Of a stretch of 38,920 bases of DNA, positions 24,170 to 33,066 are shown in pieces. A program made the position numbers and the translations under genes. Each line of letters starts with the position of its first letter. The first letter of the stretch is position 1. The notes below the pieces were generated by a model. It was not told where the DNA came from, ran no database searches, and saw nothing but the letters and a program-made list of their open reading frames with translations. The stretch is from contig CALKTH010000021.1 in NCBI GenBank assembly GCA_937997485.1, forward strand, positions 1-38,920, written 5' to 3'. Source of the stretch: an uncultured Acidimicrobiales bacterium (GTDB taxonomy: Bacteria; Actinomycetota; Acidimicrobiia; Acidimicrobiales; SZUA-35).

Positions 24170-25779
24170 ACGCCAGTAGCCCCCCACGTGAATCGGCGAC
24201 TGGACCACTCGTGTCCGCGCCGGCCGGTCCGCTGCGGGGCCTCCAATTCGAGACGCACCAACGGTTCGCCGGCGTTCCCTACGCCGCGCCGCCTGTCGGT
24301 GACCTCCGCTTCCGGCCTCCGCAACGGCTCGATCCGTGGAGCGAGGTTCTCGATGCCGCAAACTTTGGACCCATTGCGCCTCAGAATGCATCCGCTTTGG
24401 ACCGGCTTCTCGGCGAGCCGGAAAGCTGGGACGAAGACTGCCTTCGGCTGAACGTGTGGACCCCCGCCGCGGATGACGGCGCCCGCCCGGTCATGGTCTG
24501 GATCCACGGTGGGGCCTTCTCGACCGGTTCCGGTTCGAGCGTGCTCTATCACGGCGAAAGCTTGGCCACGATCGGCGATGTCGTGGTCGTCACGATCAAC
24601 TACCGGCTCAACGCCTTCGGCTTTCTTGACGTGAGTTCTCTTGATCCGGACCGAGCGGCGTCGGGCAACAACGGGATCCTCGATCAGCTGGCCGCACTCG
24701 ATTGGATCCAAGAGAACATCGCCTCCCTCGGCGGCGATCCGTCCAACGTCACGGTGTTCGGCGAGTCAGCGGGAGCGATGAGCATTGGCTCCCTGCTTGC
24801 TATCGCCGGGGATGGCTCTCGATTCCAACGAGCCATTCTTCAGAGCGGCTCGCCCGCCCATGCCATCCGGCCGGAACAGGCGGCCGCAAACGCCCGCGTG
24901 TTCTTCGACCTCTTGGGCATCAGCACGATTGATGAGCTTCTGGCGCTTCCCGCCGAGGCACTGCTCGACGCCGAGATGCGTATCCCGAGCGGTGCCGTGC
25001 TCGACCGCTGTACCGAGGCTCGCCACGTCTTCGAGCGATCAATGCCCTTCCAGCCGGTCGTCGACGGCGTCACCATTCCTGAACACCCGATGGCTCTCAT
25101 CGCCCAGGGCGCTGCGGCAACCATCGATGTGATGGCCGGCACCAATACCGATGAGAACCGTCTTTTCTCGATGTTGGAACGAGGGCCGCTGACCGAAGAA
25201 CGCCTGCGGCAACGAGCAACCAACGTGCACTCGGATCCTTCCGCGCTGCTCGAGCACTATCGAGGACACGCACACCTCGTCGAGCGCAACGCTCCCGAAC
25301 CTCCCTCGCCGTCAGAGATGCACACCCACCTGATGACCGATGCGGTGTTCTTCGTTCCGACGATGGAGATGTTCGACCGCCTGCACGCTCCCGGAGACCG
25401 CTCGCCGCTGCGGCTCTGTTATCGCTTCGCGTGGCCCAGCAGCGTGGCCGATGGTCTGCTCGGCGCCTGCCACGCCTTGGAGATCCCCTTCATCTTCGAC
25501 CGGCTGACAACGCCTGGCGTTGCGGGCTTCACCGGCGATGGTGCGCCCGAAGGCCTCGGAGAAGTGATGCGGGCCGCATGGCTCGACTTCGCCCACGGTC
25601 GCCGACCGGTCGTGCCGACATCGGACGGGCCTCAAGCATGGCCGGACGTCAACCGCTTGCAAGGCAGCACCACCGCCGCAGTCTTTGGATCGGCTGCGGA
25701 ACCGGACCATGCGGTGTCGATCGACACGGCGCTCGATCAGGAAACCTTGGACGCCTGGTCCGGCACATTCGCCTGGTGA
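24166..25779 (+). CDS. Type B carboxylesterase
   Basis: The product is 537 residues from GTG 24166. The nucleophile motif is VFGESAGAMS with Ser201, the oxyanion hole is VWIHGGAF (HGG at 115-117), and the family block DCLRLNVW is at 91-98. GTNTDENRLF supplies the acidic member region and GACHALEIPFIF holds the probable catalytic His. No signal peptide is evident. It hydrolyses carboxylic esters; the physiological substrate is unknown. Translational coupling to the lactone oxidase hints at a joint pathway. The 3' end overlaps the convergent sugar transferase by 43 bases. Confidence 0.93.
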   Translation: MNASSPPRESATGPLVSAPAGPLRGLQFETHQRFAGVPYAAPPVGDLRFRPPQRLDPWSEVLDAANFGPIAPQNASALDRLLGEPESWDEDCLRLNVWTPAADDGARPVMVWIHGGAFSTGSGSSVLYHGESLATIGDVVVVTINYRLNAFGFLDVSSLDPDRAASGNNGILDQLAALDWIQENIASLGGDPSNVTVFGESAGAMSIGSLLAIAGDGSRFQRAILQSGSPAHAIRPEQAAANARVFFDLLGISTIDELLALPAEALLDAEMRIPSGAVLDRCTEARHVFERSMPFQPVVDGVTIPEHPMALIAQGAAATIDVMAGTNTDENRLFSMLERGPLTEERLRQRATNVHSDPSALLEHYRGHAHLVERNAPEPPSPSEMHTHLMTDAVFFVPTMEMFDRLHAPGDRSPLRLCYRFAWPSSVADGLLGACHALEIPFIFDRLTTPGVAGFTGDGAPEGLGEVMRAAWLDFAHGRRPVVPTSDGPQAWPDVNRLQGSTTAAVFGSAAEPDHAVSIDTALDQETLDAWSGTFAW

Positions 25780-27017
25780 GTCCGACGAGCCCTGGTCAGC
25801 GGCACCGGGTTTGATGGCGGCGCGACCTCGACGAGCGGACCCTCAGGGAATGGAATCACCACGTCGATGACTTCGGCGGGCTCGCTCACAGCGCGTTCGG
25901 TCACCACCATTTGCTCCCCAGTGGTTAGCTGCATGCCCATCCGCTTGAGTGGAAGCGCCAAGACGGTCATGAGCATTTCGATCACCGTTGCCACGAGAAT
26001 CCAAAGGTCGAGCGAAACTGACCACTCCCGCACGTAGCGCATGTCGAGCGCTTCGACCTTGCCGAAGTCCGGGTCGCTGCGAGCCTCGGCTTGCCAGAGA
26101 CCAGTAATGCCGGGCTTCACGAGCAAACGGGTATCCCGGTGGAGCCGGCTGAAGTCTTCCAGCTCCGTGGCGAGTGCGGGACGGGGGCCGACCAAGCTCA
26201 TCTCGCCCTTCAGCACGTTGAGGAGCTGAGGCAGTTCATCGATCGAAAGCTGGCGAATGATCCGCCCAATCGGGGTGACGCGAGGATCGTTGGAGACCTT
26301 GAAGAGCGGACCGGTCCGCTCGTTGTCCTCTGCCATGTGTCGCCGGAGGTACTCGGCCTCGGTGACCATCGAACGGAACTTGTAGATCCGAAACACTCGG
26401 CCGTGGCGACCAACCCGTTCCTGCACGAACAGGGCTGGTCCTCGATCGTGAAGTCGGATCGCCAGCGCTGTGCCGATCAAGAGCGGGAGCATCACGATCA
26501 GCGCGATGAGCGACACGACGAAATCGATCACCCGTTTGGCGCCTCGAAGGCGCCGCCGCCGGGGATAGACGGGGTGCCGCAAATCGGAGCGGAGCAGAGG
26601 TTCATGTGGACTCACCGGGAGGGGAACCATCGAGGCCGAAATCGCCAGAATCAGCCACGTGACGATGCCAAGGGCAACGAATCCCACGGCACTCACCGAT
26701 GAGGGAAGAATCACGCCCGTCTGCAAAGCAAGGGGCACACCGATGAGCAAGCTGGTGAGCGTGGCCCCCGTGATGCGGCGCGCAGCGCCCAAACGTGGCG
26801 TGTTCAGCGTGGTGCTGGGAAGGGGAAAAGCCAGCACGGCCGTGATGGCCAAACTTGCCGCGAGCGCAATCAGCGTTGCAGAAACCCAGACTCGTCCGCT
26901 GGGCGCTTCGCTACTGCGGAGAATCCAAAATGCGACGATCCAAGCGGTGATGACAACGATGCCTTCGACCCGTTGGGTCGAAGGACGCGTCGGCGTCGAT
27001 CGTTCATGCCCTTGCAT
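25737..27017 (-). CDS. Polyprenyl-phosphate sugar-1-phosphate transferase (WbaP/WcaJ type)
   Basis: The product is 426 residues. The N-terminal part has about four membrane helices (roughly 19-34, 43-65, 83-104 and 108-130). The transferase domain opens with KRVIDFVVSLIALIVMLPLL (161-180) and then QERVGRHGRVFRIYKFRSM, SIDELPQLLNVLKGEMSLVG followed by PRPA, and VKPGITGLWQ. These are the signature blocks of bacterial sugar transferases that load the first sugar onto undecaprenyl phosphate for capsule, exopolysaccharide or glycan synthesis. The C-terminal tail after residue 365 is unusual and Pro-rich. No other glycan genes are in the window. Confidence 0.92.
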   Translation of the reverse strand: MQGHERSTPTRPSTQRVEGIVVITAWIVAFWILRSSEAPSGRVWVSATLIALAASLAITAVLAFPLPSTTLNTPRLGAARRITGATLTSLLIGVPLALQTGVILPSSVSAVGFVALGIVTWLILAISASMVPLPVSPHEPLLRSDLRHPVYPRRRRLRGAKRVIDFVVSLIALIVMLPLLIGTALAIRLHDRGPALFVQERVGRHGRVFRIYKFRSMVTEAEYLRRHMAEDNERTGPLFKVSNDPRVTPIGRIIRQLSIDELPQLLNVLKGEMSLVGPRPALATELEDFSRLHRDTRLLVKPGITGLWQAEARSDPDFGKVEALDMRYVREWSVSLDLWILVATVIEMLMTVLALPLKRMGMQLTTGEQMVVTERAVSEPAEVIDVVIPFPEGPLVEVAPPSNPVPLTRARRTHQANVPDQASKVS

Positions 27018-27108
27018 ATTTCCCGTCCAACCTGCGTGCCCAGCGCCTGGTTGCGTGTCTTGAAATGTCCCTCAGGCCGGCGCTACCCCGCGTCGCCCCT
27101 CTGCAAGC

Positions 27109-27137
27109 AAGGTAGCAGTAACCGCATGCAACGCCAA
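27109..27137 (-). promoter_or_regulatory. Candidate promoter of the sugar transferase
   Basis: Reading leftwards: -35 TTGGCG (27137-27132), 17-base spacer, -10 TACCTT (27114-27109). A start near 27,102 would leave a leader of about 85 bases. The region 27,018-27,204 is otherwise without genes. Confidence 0.4.
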
Positions 27138-27204
27138 GGATGAACTTTGAACAGCAACTGACATCCTGTTGACGCGCATCTGACATGAGTCTCACATATG
27201 CGGC

Positions 27205-28089
27205 TCACTCGCCCATATGAAGACCGTCGCCGGTGAGTGACAGGCGGGGCCCGTACTTCGGTGCGCTCCCGGCCGCTTTCAGCAATCTCAGGACCCTCCA
27301 GCGATGTCCGGCGTAGGGTTCGAGCAACTCCAGCATGCGATCGTCGTTGCCTCGCGGTTCACCCGCCAGGTGCCAGCTGACCGTGTTTGGCAGGTGATAG
27401 TCGCCGACGGGCACCGCATCCGGATCACCCATGCTTGTTGCAGTGACCATCGCGGTCGTCCACGGACCGATACCGCGAATGCGCTCCAGCCGCATCTGGA
27501 CCTGGCGAGGTGTCTGCTCGGTCATTCGCTCCAACCGCCGGAGTTCGTGCGCAGTCCGGATCAGCGTTTCCGCCCGCTTGCGCTCGACCCCCAATGGATG
27601 AAACTGGTGGTAGCCCATGGCCGCGACCTCGGCCGCGCTCGGAAGTATCCAGCCCTTACGGGGCCCGGGGGCAGCCATGCCGTGTTGGCGGGCCAGCATC
27701 CGCCGACTGTTCACCGCATTGGTGACCTGAACCTTCTGCCCGAACACAGCCCCAACCATGGAATCCCAAGGCCGGTCCGTGCGGGACAAGAGAAACGGCG
27801 CTTTCCGCCAGAGCTCGGCCACCACACCCTTGGGTTCGAAGCCGGAGAGATCATCGGCTGCCCCGAGCAGCTTCGGGGCCTGGTCGAGCAACCACTCCGC
27901 ACCGTCGCCCCAGGCCTCGACCCGCACGGTGGTGTCGGCCGTGCGTTCCATGTGCAGGGTCCCGGGCCCCTCAGGTGTGCGGGTAGACCACCACGATTCG
28001 GACGGCCCAATCATCACGGGCATCTTCGATCCCTTGACGGTCCGGCCGAGATCCAAGCTCGCAGCGATTGAAACCGTTCGGGTCAGCAC
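27205..28089 (-). CDS. HhH-GPD DNA glycosylase, AlkA-type 3-methyladenine glycosylase
   Basis: The product is 294 residues from GTG 28089. The C-terminal half has the helix-hairpin-helix RLERIRGIGPWTTAMV (200-215) and then VPVGDYHLPN with the catalytic Asp230, as in AlkA/OGG-type glycosylases. FGQKVQVTNAVNSRRML (116-132) corresponds to the helix pair before it. It removes alkylated bases in base excision repair. There is no Cys-rich iron-sulfur cluster of the Nth type. The frame is open far upstream but that part is antisense to the desaturase. It lies 14 bases after the desaturase gene, same strand. Confidence 0.88.
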   Translation of the reverse strand: MLTRTVSIAASLDLGRTVKGSKMPVMIGPSESWWSTRTPEGPGTLHMERTADTTVRVEAWGDGAEWLLDQAPKLLGAADDLSGFEPKGVVAELWRKAPFLLSRTDRPWDSMVGAVFGQKVQVTNAVNSRRMLARQHGMAAPGPRKGWILPSAAEVAAMGYHQFHPLGVERKRAETLIRTAHELRRLERMTEQTPRQVQMRLERIRGIGPWTTAMVTATSMGDPDAVPVGDYHLPNTVSWHLAGEPRGNDDRMLELLEPYAGHRWRVLRLLKAAGSAPKYGPRLSLTGDGLHMGE

Positions 28090-28103
28090 GCAAACAGTCT
28101 GCC

Positions 28104-29219
28104 CTACAGGTTCACGTCGAAGCGCCAGCCGTCCGCGGTCTTGCGGACCACATGGCAATCCCGGGCGATTCGCCACAGTGCCTTCGGCGCAGGGGTCTCG
28201 TCGTAGCGATACAGCTCTGGGTAGGCAGCGGCAATCGCATCGGTCGCCGCCTTCGCCCGGTAGTGCGGGATCTTCGGGTCGAGATGGTGCGCGACGTGTG
28301 TGGACCCGATCCGGTGATGAAGGAAATCGGCGACCGTCCCGTAGGGCCGGTCCACCGTGCAGAACGCCCCTCGCACGAATGACCACTCGTCGGCGTCGTA
28401 GTGAGGAATGTCGGTGTCGGTGTGTTGGAGCCAGGTATACGCAACGACCCAAGCATTCACGACAAGAAGTGGCGCGCCGTACAGCGCAAGCACCCGCCAA
28501 AGACTCGACACACCGAAGGACAACCAGAGCAGCAACAGGTGCATGGCGAGCACGCCGGCCGCTGAGAACAACACCTTCCGGGGCCAGTTGCCGGGGAAGA
28601 GTGATCGGGAGAAGGGTGCACGGGGCCAGAAGTGATTGGTCAGACCTCGACTGGGGCCACCGGTGGCGCCGATGAGCAAGTACATCGGCCAGCCCACACC
28701 GAGGCGGGAGGCCAGCGCTACCAGTGCACGGGGCACGCGCCCGAGGCGTTGGCCGGCTCGGGTGGAACGGCTCGCCCGATCGGTCCCCTCGGCCTTCGGC
28801 ACATGGGTCTCCCCATCGGTCAAGTGATTCGTCTTGGCGTGGTGGAGTGCGTGGCTGCGCTGCCAGGAGAAGTAGGGCACGAGGAGCGCGGTGTGAAGAA
28901 CGAAACCAACCGTGTCCTGGAGTCGAGTGCCGTTGCAGAAAGCGCGGTGCCCGCACTCGTGGGCGATGACCCACACGCCCGTGGCGACCGTGCCGCAGAC
29001 GAACGCATAGGCCACCCACAGTGGCGCGAAGCTCCAGGTGAAGGGAAGGAACCGCCAGGCAAGGAAGCCGGTGAGCAATGTCAGCCCAATCGACATGGCC
29101 GCGTGAGCGGAAGAGCGGACGAGGCTGCGGTCGCCGCTACCGCCGGGCATGACCGCTGCGAGTTCTCTTCGAGAGGGGATGTATGGCGCCACGGGGGACG
29201 ACTCTATGGCCGTGGTCAA
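28104..29219 (-). CDS. Membrane fatty acid desaturase
   Basis: The product is 371 residues. The three histidine boxes are intact: HECGH (87-91), HALHH (123-127) and HVAHH (308-312), which bind the di-iron centre. Long hydrophobic pairs lie around 42-82 and 216-262. The pattern resembles acyl-lipid delta-12/omega-3 type desaturases more than the acyl-ACP soluble kind. It introduces a double bond in membrane lipids, with an electron donor not present here. The start is TTG 29219; GTG 29192 is an alternative. A short palindrome lies upstream. Confidence 0.92.
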   Translation of the reverse strand: MTTAIESSPVAPYIPSRRELAAVMPGGSGDRSLVRSSAHAAMSIGLTLLTGFLAWRFLPFTWSFAPLWVAYAFVCGTVATGVWVIAHECGHRAFCNGTRLQDTVGFVLHTALLVPYFSWQRSHALHHAKTNHLTDGETHVPKAEGTDRASRSTRAGQRLGRVPRALVALASRLGVGWPMYLLIGATGGPSRGLTNHFWPRAPFSRSLFPGNWPRKVLFSAAGVLAMHLLLLWLSFGVSSLWRVLALYGAPLLVVNAWVVAYTWLQHTDTDIPHYDADEWSFVRGAFCTVDRPYGTVADFLHHRIGSTHVAHHLDPKIPHYRAKAATDAIAAAYPELYRYDETPAPKALWRIARDCHVVRKTADGWRFDVNL

Positions 29220-29231
29220 CTCAGCCTGCCA

Positions 29232-29245
29232 CTACCTGCGGGTAG
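29232..29245. promoter_or_regulatory. Inverted repeat before the desaturase gene
   Basis: CTACC-TGCG-GGTAG is a five-base-pair inverted repeat 12 bases upstream of the desaturase TTG, between it and the helicase gene. No T-run follows on the minus strand, so an operator is likelier than a terminator. Weak evidence. Confidence 0.25.
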
Positions 29246-29267
29246 CTTTCTTGACTCGTTGCGACCT

Positions 29268-31505
29268 TCAATCCCAGAGTGAGGCGAGCAGCGTGTCGAC
29301 TTCGTCGGCGACACCCACAGTGTTCAGTTCGAGGACCTGCGGCTCAGGGCGGTCGGGCTCGGTCGAGACCTCATCGAACAGCTCGCGGATCGGCTCAAGG
29401 AAACGACTCATCTGTGCGTAGAGGTGCCGGTCGTCCTTCCCGTACCGGTTGACGTGATACCGGAGCGGCACGTTGACGGTCAGCTCGTCCTTCGCCCGGG
29501 TGAGAGCGACGTAGAGAAGGCGTAGCTCCTCGGCGAGACCGGCCGCATCGCCAATGGCCATGTCGGAAGGGATGTTGCCGTCGGCTGCATGCATCAGGTG
29601 GACCGAGCGCCACTCGCCGCCCTTGGCCGAGTGGATGGTGCTGAGCGTGAGCCAGTCGTCGTCGAGATGAGGCGGGCCGGCGAGATCTCCCGTCTTGCTC
29701 GGAGGATCGAGCGTGATCTCAGTGAGGAACCGGCTGCGCGAGCCGTACGCCGCAGCCGTGGCTGCCAACTGATCGAGATCCGCCAGCCGGGCCGTCGCGT
29801 TCTGGTAACGATGCGGGAACACCAGTCGACAGAACGCGGCCAAGCGGTTGATCTGTTCGGCCGGAACAAGCTGATCTGACCGGCAGTCGGCAAGGCTCGC
29901 CCGCAAAACGTCGCCCTGCTCGGCCGCAGGACTGGGAAGCCGGCCCAGCCCGTCGACGAAGCGAACCAGAGGATCGCCCGGCTCACCCGTTTCGTTCGCC
30001 AGGTCGAGCTCCTCGGTCAAGCGCCGGATCGTCGCCGGTCCCACGCCCTCCATTGAGGCCAGCGTGCGGTGCCACGCCAGCTGGTCGAACGGGTTGTCCA
30101 ACACTCGGAGGAGCGCCAATAGGTCCTTGATGTGGGCCGCCTCCAAGTACTTCAACCCGCCGTACTTGACGAACGGAATGTCTCGACGAGTGAGCTCCAA
30201 CTCGAGGCTGTCGGCATGGTGACCAGCTCGAAACAACACGGCCTGTTCCCGCAGGTCCATCCCTCGCTCGCGAGCATCGAGAACGCGGTCGGCGATGTAC
30301 CTACTCTGCGCTCCCTCGTCGGCGTGGGTGGCCAAAACCGGCGCCAAGCCCGTGGTGCGAGTACTCCACAACGTCTTGGAGAAGTGGAGCGCCGTGCCGT
30401 TGCTCGAGCGCTCCTTCGTGCCGAAGCGATCGTTCCGTTCGAGCGCAGCGTTGGCCACGGCCAGGATGGGCTCGGTAGATCGGTAGTTCTGTTCGAGTGA
30501 GAGCACCTGGGCTGGAGCGCCGGACGTCGAGGCGAAGCGCTCGCTGAACGTCCACATGTTCTCGACGGTGGCTGAGCGAAAGCCGTAGATCGCCTGGGCG
30601 TCGTCGCCCACCGCGCACAGATCGGTCGGCGGGCGTGCCGGCATGCCGGCCTTCGTTCCCTCTGGCACGGTCGGGTCGAGGCGGCACATCCCGCGGATGA
30701 TGTCGGCCTGGATGGGGTTCGTGTCCTGATACTCGTCGACCAGTATGTGATCGAAGAGGTCCCGCATCGCGTCGCCCACGCTGCTCACGGTGAGCGCTCG
30801 CCAGAACAGCAGTAGGTCGTCGTAATCCAGCACGTGCTGGCCGCGCTTCTTTGCGGTGTAGGCAGTGAAGAGCGTGCGGAGTGCCTCGGCATGTTCAGCG
30901 ATCCACGGGTACTCAGCCTCCAGCAGCTCGCCCAACTTCGCCTGGCTGCTGACCATCCGGGAGTAGACACCGGCAATCGTTTCGGCCCGGGGGAAGCGTC
31001 GGCTGCGCTCGCCGAAGCCTTCTTCGTTCCGTACGAGCGCGAACAGGTCGCTGGCATCGCTCTGGTCGAGCACCGTGAAGTCAGGCGAGAGTCCGGCAGC
31101 TCCGCCGAAAGTCCGCAGCAGGCGGTTGGCGATGGCATGGAACGTGCCGCCCCAGGCCTGTTGAGCCGCACGATCGGAACTGCCCGACTCGACCCGACCC
31201 AACATCTCGGCGGCGGCGCGACGGGAGAACGTGAGCAGCAACACCCGGTTTGGGTCGGCCCCATCGTCAAGAATGCGCTGCACCCGAGAGACCAGCGTTT
31301 TCGTTTTGCCTGTACCGGCGCCGGCAACGATGAGGAGCGGTGAGCCGGTATGGAACACTGCGTCGCGCTGCTGAGGATTGAGGTCCTTGTGCCTGGACAA
31401 GTCCAAGCGGAGATCGTCGTTTGGAAGGTGGGTGAGTGAAGGGTCGTGCAGCGCCGGGTCTGCAACAGAAGCCTGAGGACGAGTGGTGGTGGGTGCGTCG
31501 AACAT
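29268..31505 (-). CDS. UvrD/PcrA/Rep-type superfamily 1 DNA helicase
   Basis: The product is 745 residues from ATG 31505. Motifs in order: Q motif LNPQQRDAV (42-50), Walker A AGAGTGKT (61-68), Walker B DEYQDTN (257-263), motif III GDDAQAIYGFR (300-310), LEQNYRST, STIHSAKGGEW and VALTRAKDEL. It is a 3'-5' ATP-dependent helicase acting in repair, replication restart or recombination. No nuclease domain or C-terminal Tudor-like tail is seen after the last motif, so it is not an AddA or RecB. Divergent from the OsmC gene. Confidence 0.94.
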   Translation of the reverse strand: MFDAPTTTRPQASVADPALHDPSLTHLPNDDLRLDLSRHKDLNPQQRDAVFHTGSPLLIVAGAGTGKTKTLVSRVQRILDDGADPNRVLLLTFSRRAAAEMLGRVESGSSDRAAQQAWGGTFHAIANRLLRTFGGAAGLSPDFTVLDQSDASDLFALVRNEEGFGERSRRFPRAETIAGVYSRMVSSQAKLGELLEAEYPWIAEHAEALRTLFTAYTAKKRGQHVLDYDDLLLFWRALTVSSVGDAMRDLFDHILVDEYQDTNPIQADIIRGMCRLDPTVPEGTKAGMPARPPTDLCAVGDDAQAIYGFRSATVENMWTFSERFASTSGAPAQVLSLEQNYRSTEPILAVANAALERNDRFGTKERSSNGTALHFSKTLWSTRTTGLAPVLATHADEGAQSRYIADRVLDARERGMDLREQAVLFRAGHHADSLELELTRRDIPFVKYGGLKYLEAAHIKDLLALLRVLDNPFDQLAWHRTLASMEGVGPATIRRLTEELDLANETGEPGDPLVRFVDGLGRLPSPAAEQGDVLRASLADCRSDQLVPAEQINRLAAFCRLVFPHRYQNATARLADLDQLAATAAAYGSRSRFLTEITLDPPSKTGDLAGPPHLDDDWLTLSTIHSAKGGEWRSVHLMHAADGNIPSDMAIGDAAGLAEELRLLYVALTRAKDELTVNVPLRYHVNRYGKDDRHLYAQMSRFLEPIRELFDEVSTEPDRPEPQVLELNTVGVADEVDTLLASLWD

Positions 31506-31522
31506 GCGTTCGTCAGCGTAGT

Positions 31523-31540
31523 CGCGCGATGTGACGCGCG
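31523..31540. promoter_or_regulatory. CGCGCG inverted repeat between helicase and OsmC genes
   Basis: CGCGCG-ATGTGA-CGCGCG lies in the 87-base divergent spacer between the helicase (31505, -) and OsmC (31593, +) starts. It could be a shared operator, but the half site is self-complementary and GC-rich, so chance is likely in this genome. Confidence 0.2.
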
Positions 31541-31592
31541 GAACTGGTGTTCGATCCGACCCCGGAATCGAATGCTTTGTTCTGGTGTTCGG

Positions 31593-32027
31593 ATGGGCAT
31601 GGCTTCGATCACCGCAGAACTTCTGTCCGACTTCCGCATCGACATCACGAACGGTACGCACACGTGGCGAGCCGACGAGCCCGTCGACCTCGGGGGCGAC
31701 AACACCGGCCCGAATCCTTACGACCTGCTGCTCGGCTCACTCGCTGCCTGCACGAGCATCACGCTGTCCATGTACGCCAAGCGCAAGAACATCAACATCA
31801 CGTCGCTCAGCGTCGAGTATTCCTACGACAAGGTGCACGCCAAGGACTGTGAGCAGTGCGACGACTCGCACTCCGGCATGGTCGATCGTGTGACCTCGCG
31901 CATCTTCATTGATGGCGACTTCGACGATGACACGCGCAAGCGGCTCGAAGACATCGCCCAACGCTGCCCCGTGCACAAGACTCTCGAGAAGGGCATCGTC
32001 TTCGACGAGACCGTCTTCGCTGGGTAG
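31593..32027 (+). CDS. OsmC-family protein
   Basis: The product is 144 residues (ATG 31599 is an alternative start). It shows GPNPYDLLLGSLAACTSITL with the peroxidatic-type Cys53, and the second family cysteine Cys125 in RCPVHKTLE. These are the two thiols of OsmC/Ohr hydroperoxide reductases, and the family can detoxify organic peroxides. An extra CEQC pair (Cys86, Cys89) is present and is not required in the family; it might bind metal or form a disulfide. Short arrangement of this kind is often the YhfA/OsmC subgroup rather than Ohr. Confidence 0.92.
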   Translation: MGMASITAELLSDFRIDITNGTHTWRADEPVDLGGDNTGPNPYDLLLGSLAACTSITLSMYAKRKNINITSLSVEYSYDKVHAKDCEQCDDSHSGMVDRVTSRIFIDGDFDDDTRKRLEDIAQRCPVHKTLEKGIVFDETVFAG

Positions 32028-32046
32028 TCGGCCTCGGTCTGGATGA

Positions 32047-32961
32047 TCAGCGGCCAGCGACGGCGGGCAGCCTGATCCGCTCGCCGGGGTGAATGAGGTC
32101 CGGTTCGCCAGAGAGCAGGCGGTCACGGTTCTGGGCGATGAGGCGACGCCAGTGGGCGGCGACCTCAGACGTCGGCGGGCGTTCGCCGAGTTCTGCGGTG
32201 AGGTGGGCCTCGGCGATCGCCCAAAGGTTGTCGCCGGCGACCACCTCATGCGTGCTTGCCGCTTCGGCTATGAGCTGGGCCTCGTCGTGACCCTCGTTGG
32301 TCTCGCCTGCTGAAGCGGTTGGGTCGACCGAAGTGCTGGACTCGTCCTGGGTTGACGGCTCCGGAGCGATGGCCGGTTCGCTGGTCGACGTTGGCGCGTT
32401 GGTCGAGGGGGTTGTTGTTGGTGGGGCGGTCGTCGGCGCTGTGGTCGGCGGCGCGGTGGTCGGTGGAACGGTTGTTGCGACCTCTTCCACGAACACCAGC
32501 GTCGGCGATGAAGTAACGGAGTCACCCGGCGAGCAGGCGGGAAGGGCAACGAGGCCCACGGCCAGCAGTCCTTCGGCGAGGCGGCGGGTGCCTGGAGCGG
32601 TGAATCGGTCGAGGCTTGGTCGCCATCCAGAACGGCGGTGCTCTCTCTCGCCTGGCCGTGTGTCAGGGCTCCTGTTCGTGAACCGCGCCGTTGCTCGGTA
32701 CTGGCGGCTGGTGGAGAGAGCGAGAACCCAGGACGCCATGCTCAATGTCCACCAAGCCAGCAGGGCAGCGGCCAGCCACCAGGCTCCGACCAGGAGCGCA
32801 GCGTCAGGTTCGCTCGGGCGAGACGCTGGCTGGATGGCATCAGCCGATGTGGCCAGGAGGACAGCGCCTGCTGCGAGCGCAAGGGCGGTGACCGTGAGCG
32901 CCTTGCCCACGGCTCGAGACGTCGTGCGGAGCTCCAGCGAACGTGGCAAAGGCGATGTCAT
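32047..32961 (-). CDS. LysM-domain membrane protein with Pro/Thr linker
   Basis: The product is 304 residues from ATG 32961. Membrane helices lie at about 18-40, 54-82 and possibly 127-143, the last ending in PACSPG. Residues 163-193 are a Pro/Thr/Ala-rich linker and the C-terminal LysM domain (238-298) begins HEVVAGDNLWAIAEAHL and ends HPGERIRLPA. LysM binds the glycan of peptidoglycan, so the domain should face the cell wall. It stands next to the Tad pilus genes and may help anchor or guide a cell-envelope machine; that is inference. The promoter just upstream is near-consensus. Confidence 0.88.
   Translation of the reverse strand: MTSPLPRSLELRTTSRAVGKALTVTALALAAGAVLLATSADAIQPASRPSEPDAALLVGAWWLAAALLAWWTLSMASWVLALSTSRQYRATARFTNRSPDTRPGEREHRRSGWRPSLDRFTAPGTRRLAEGLLAVGLVALPACSPGDSVTSSPTLVFVEEVATTVPPTTAPPTTAPTTAPPTTTPSTNAPTSTSEPAIAPEPSTQDESSTSVDPTASAGETNEGHDEAQLIAEAASTHEVVAGDNLWAIAEAHLTAELGERPPTSEVAAHWRRLIAQNRDRLLSGEPDLIHPGERIRLPAVAGR
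32383..32475 (-). repeat. Pro/Thr/Ala-rich coding repeat
   Basis: Low-complexity codons inside the LysM gene encoding runs such as TTAPPTTAPTTAPPTTTPS. It is a flexible wall-spanning linker; slippage could vary its length between strains. Confidence 0.6.
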
Positions 32962-32969
32962 GCATCGAA

Positions 32970-32998
32970 AGTAAACAAGCGCAAATAGCACCTGTCAA
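32970..32998 (-). promoter_or_regulatory. Near-consensus promoter of the LysM gene
   Basis: Reading leftwards: -35 TTGACA (32998-32993, perfect), 17-base spacer, -10 TTTACT (32975-32970, four of six). The expected start point near 32,963 is only about two bases before the ATG at 32961, so the mRNA would be leaderless or almost so. This also supports ATG 32961 over the upstream in-frame start at 32991. Confidence 0.6.
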
Positions 32999-33066
32999 GA
33001 GCTGATAGATCCGCAGTTCATTGATCGTTGGTCAACTCGGATCGCTGGCGTGTCGATGGATCTGTC

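Noticed and set aside
28090..29019. Long N-terminal extension of the AlkA-type glycosylase
   Set aside because: The open frame continues, but it is antisense-frame shadow of the desaturase, which has all three histidine boxes; the glycosylase is complete from GTG 28089.
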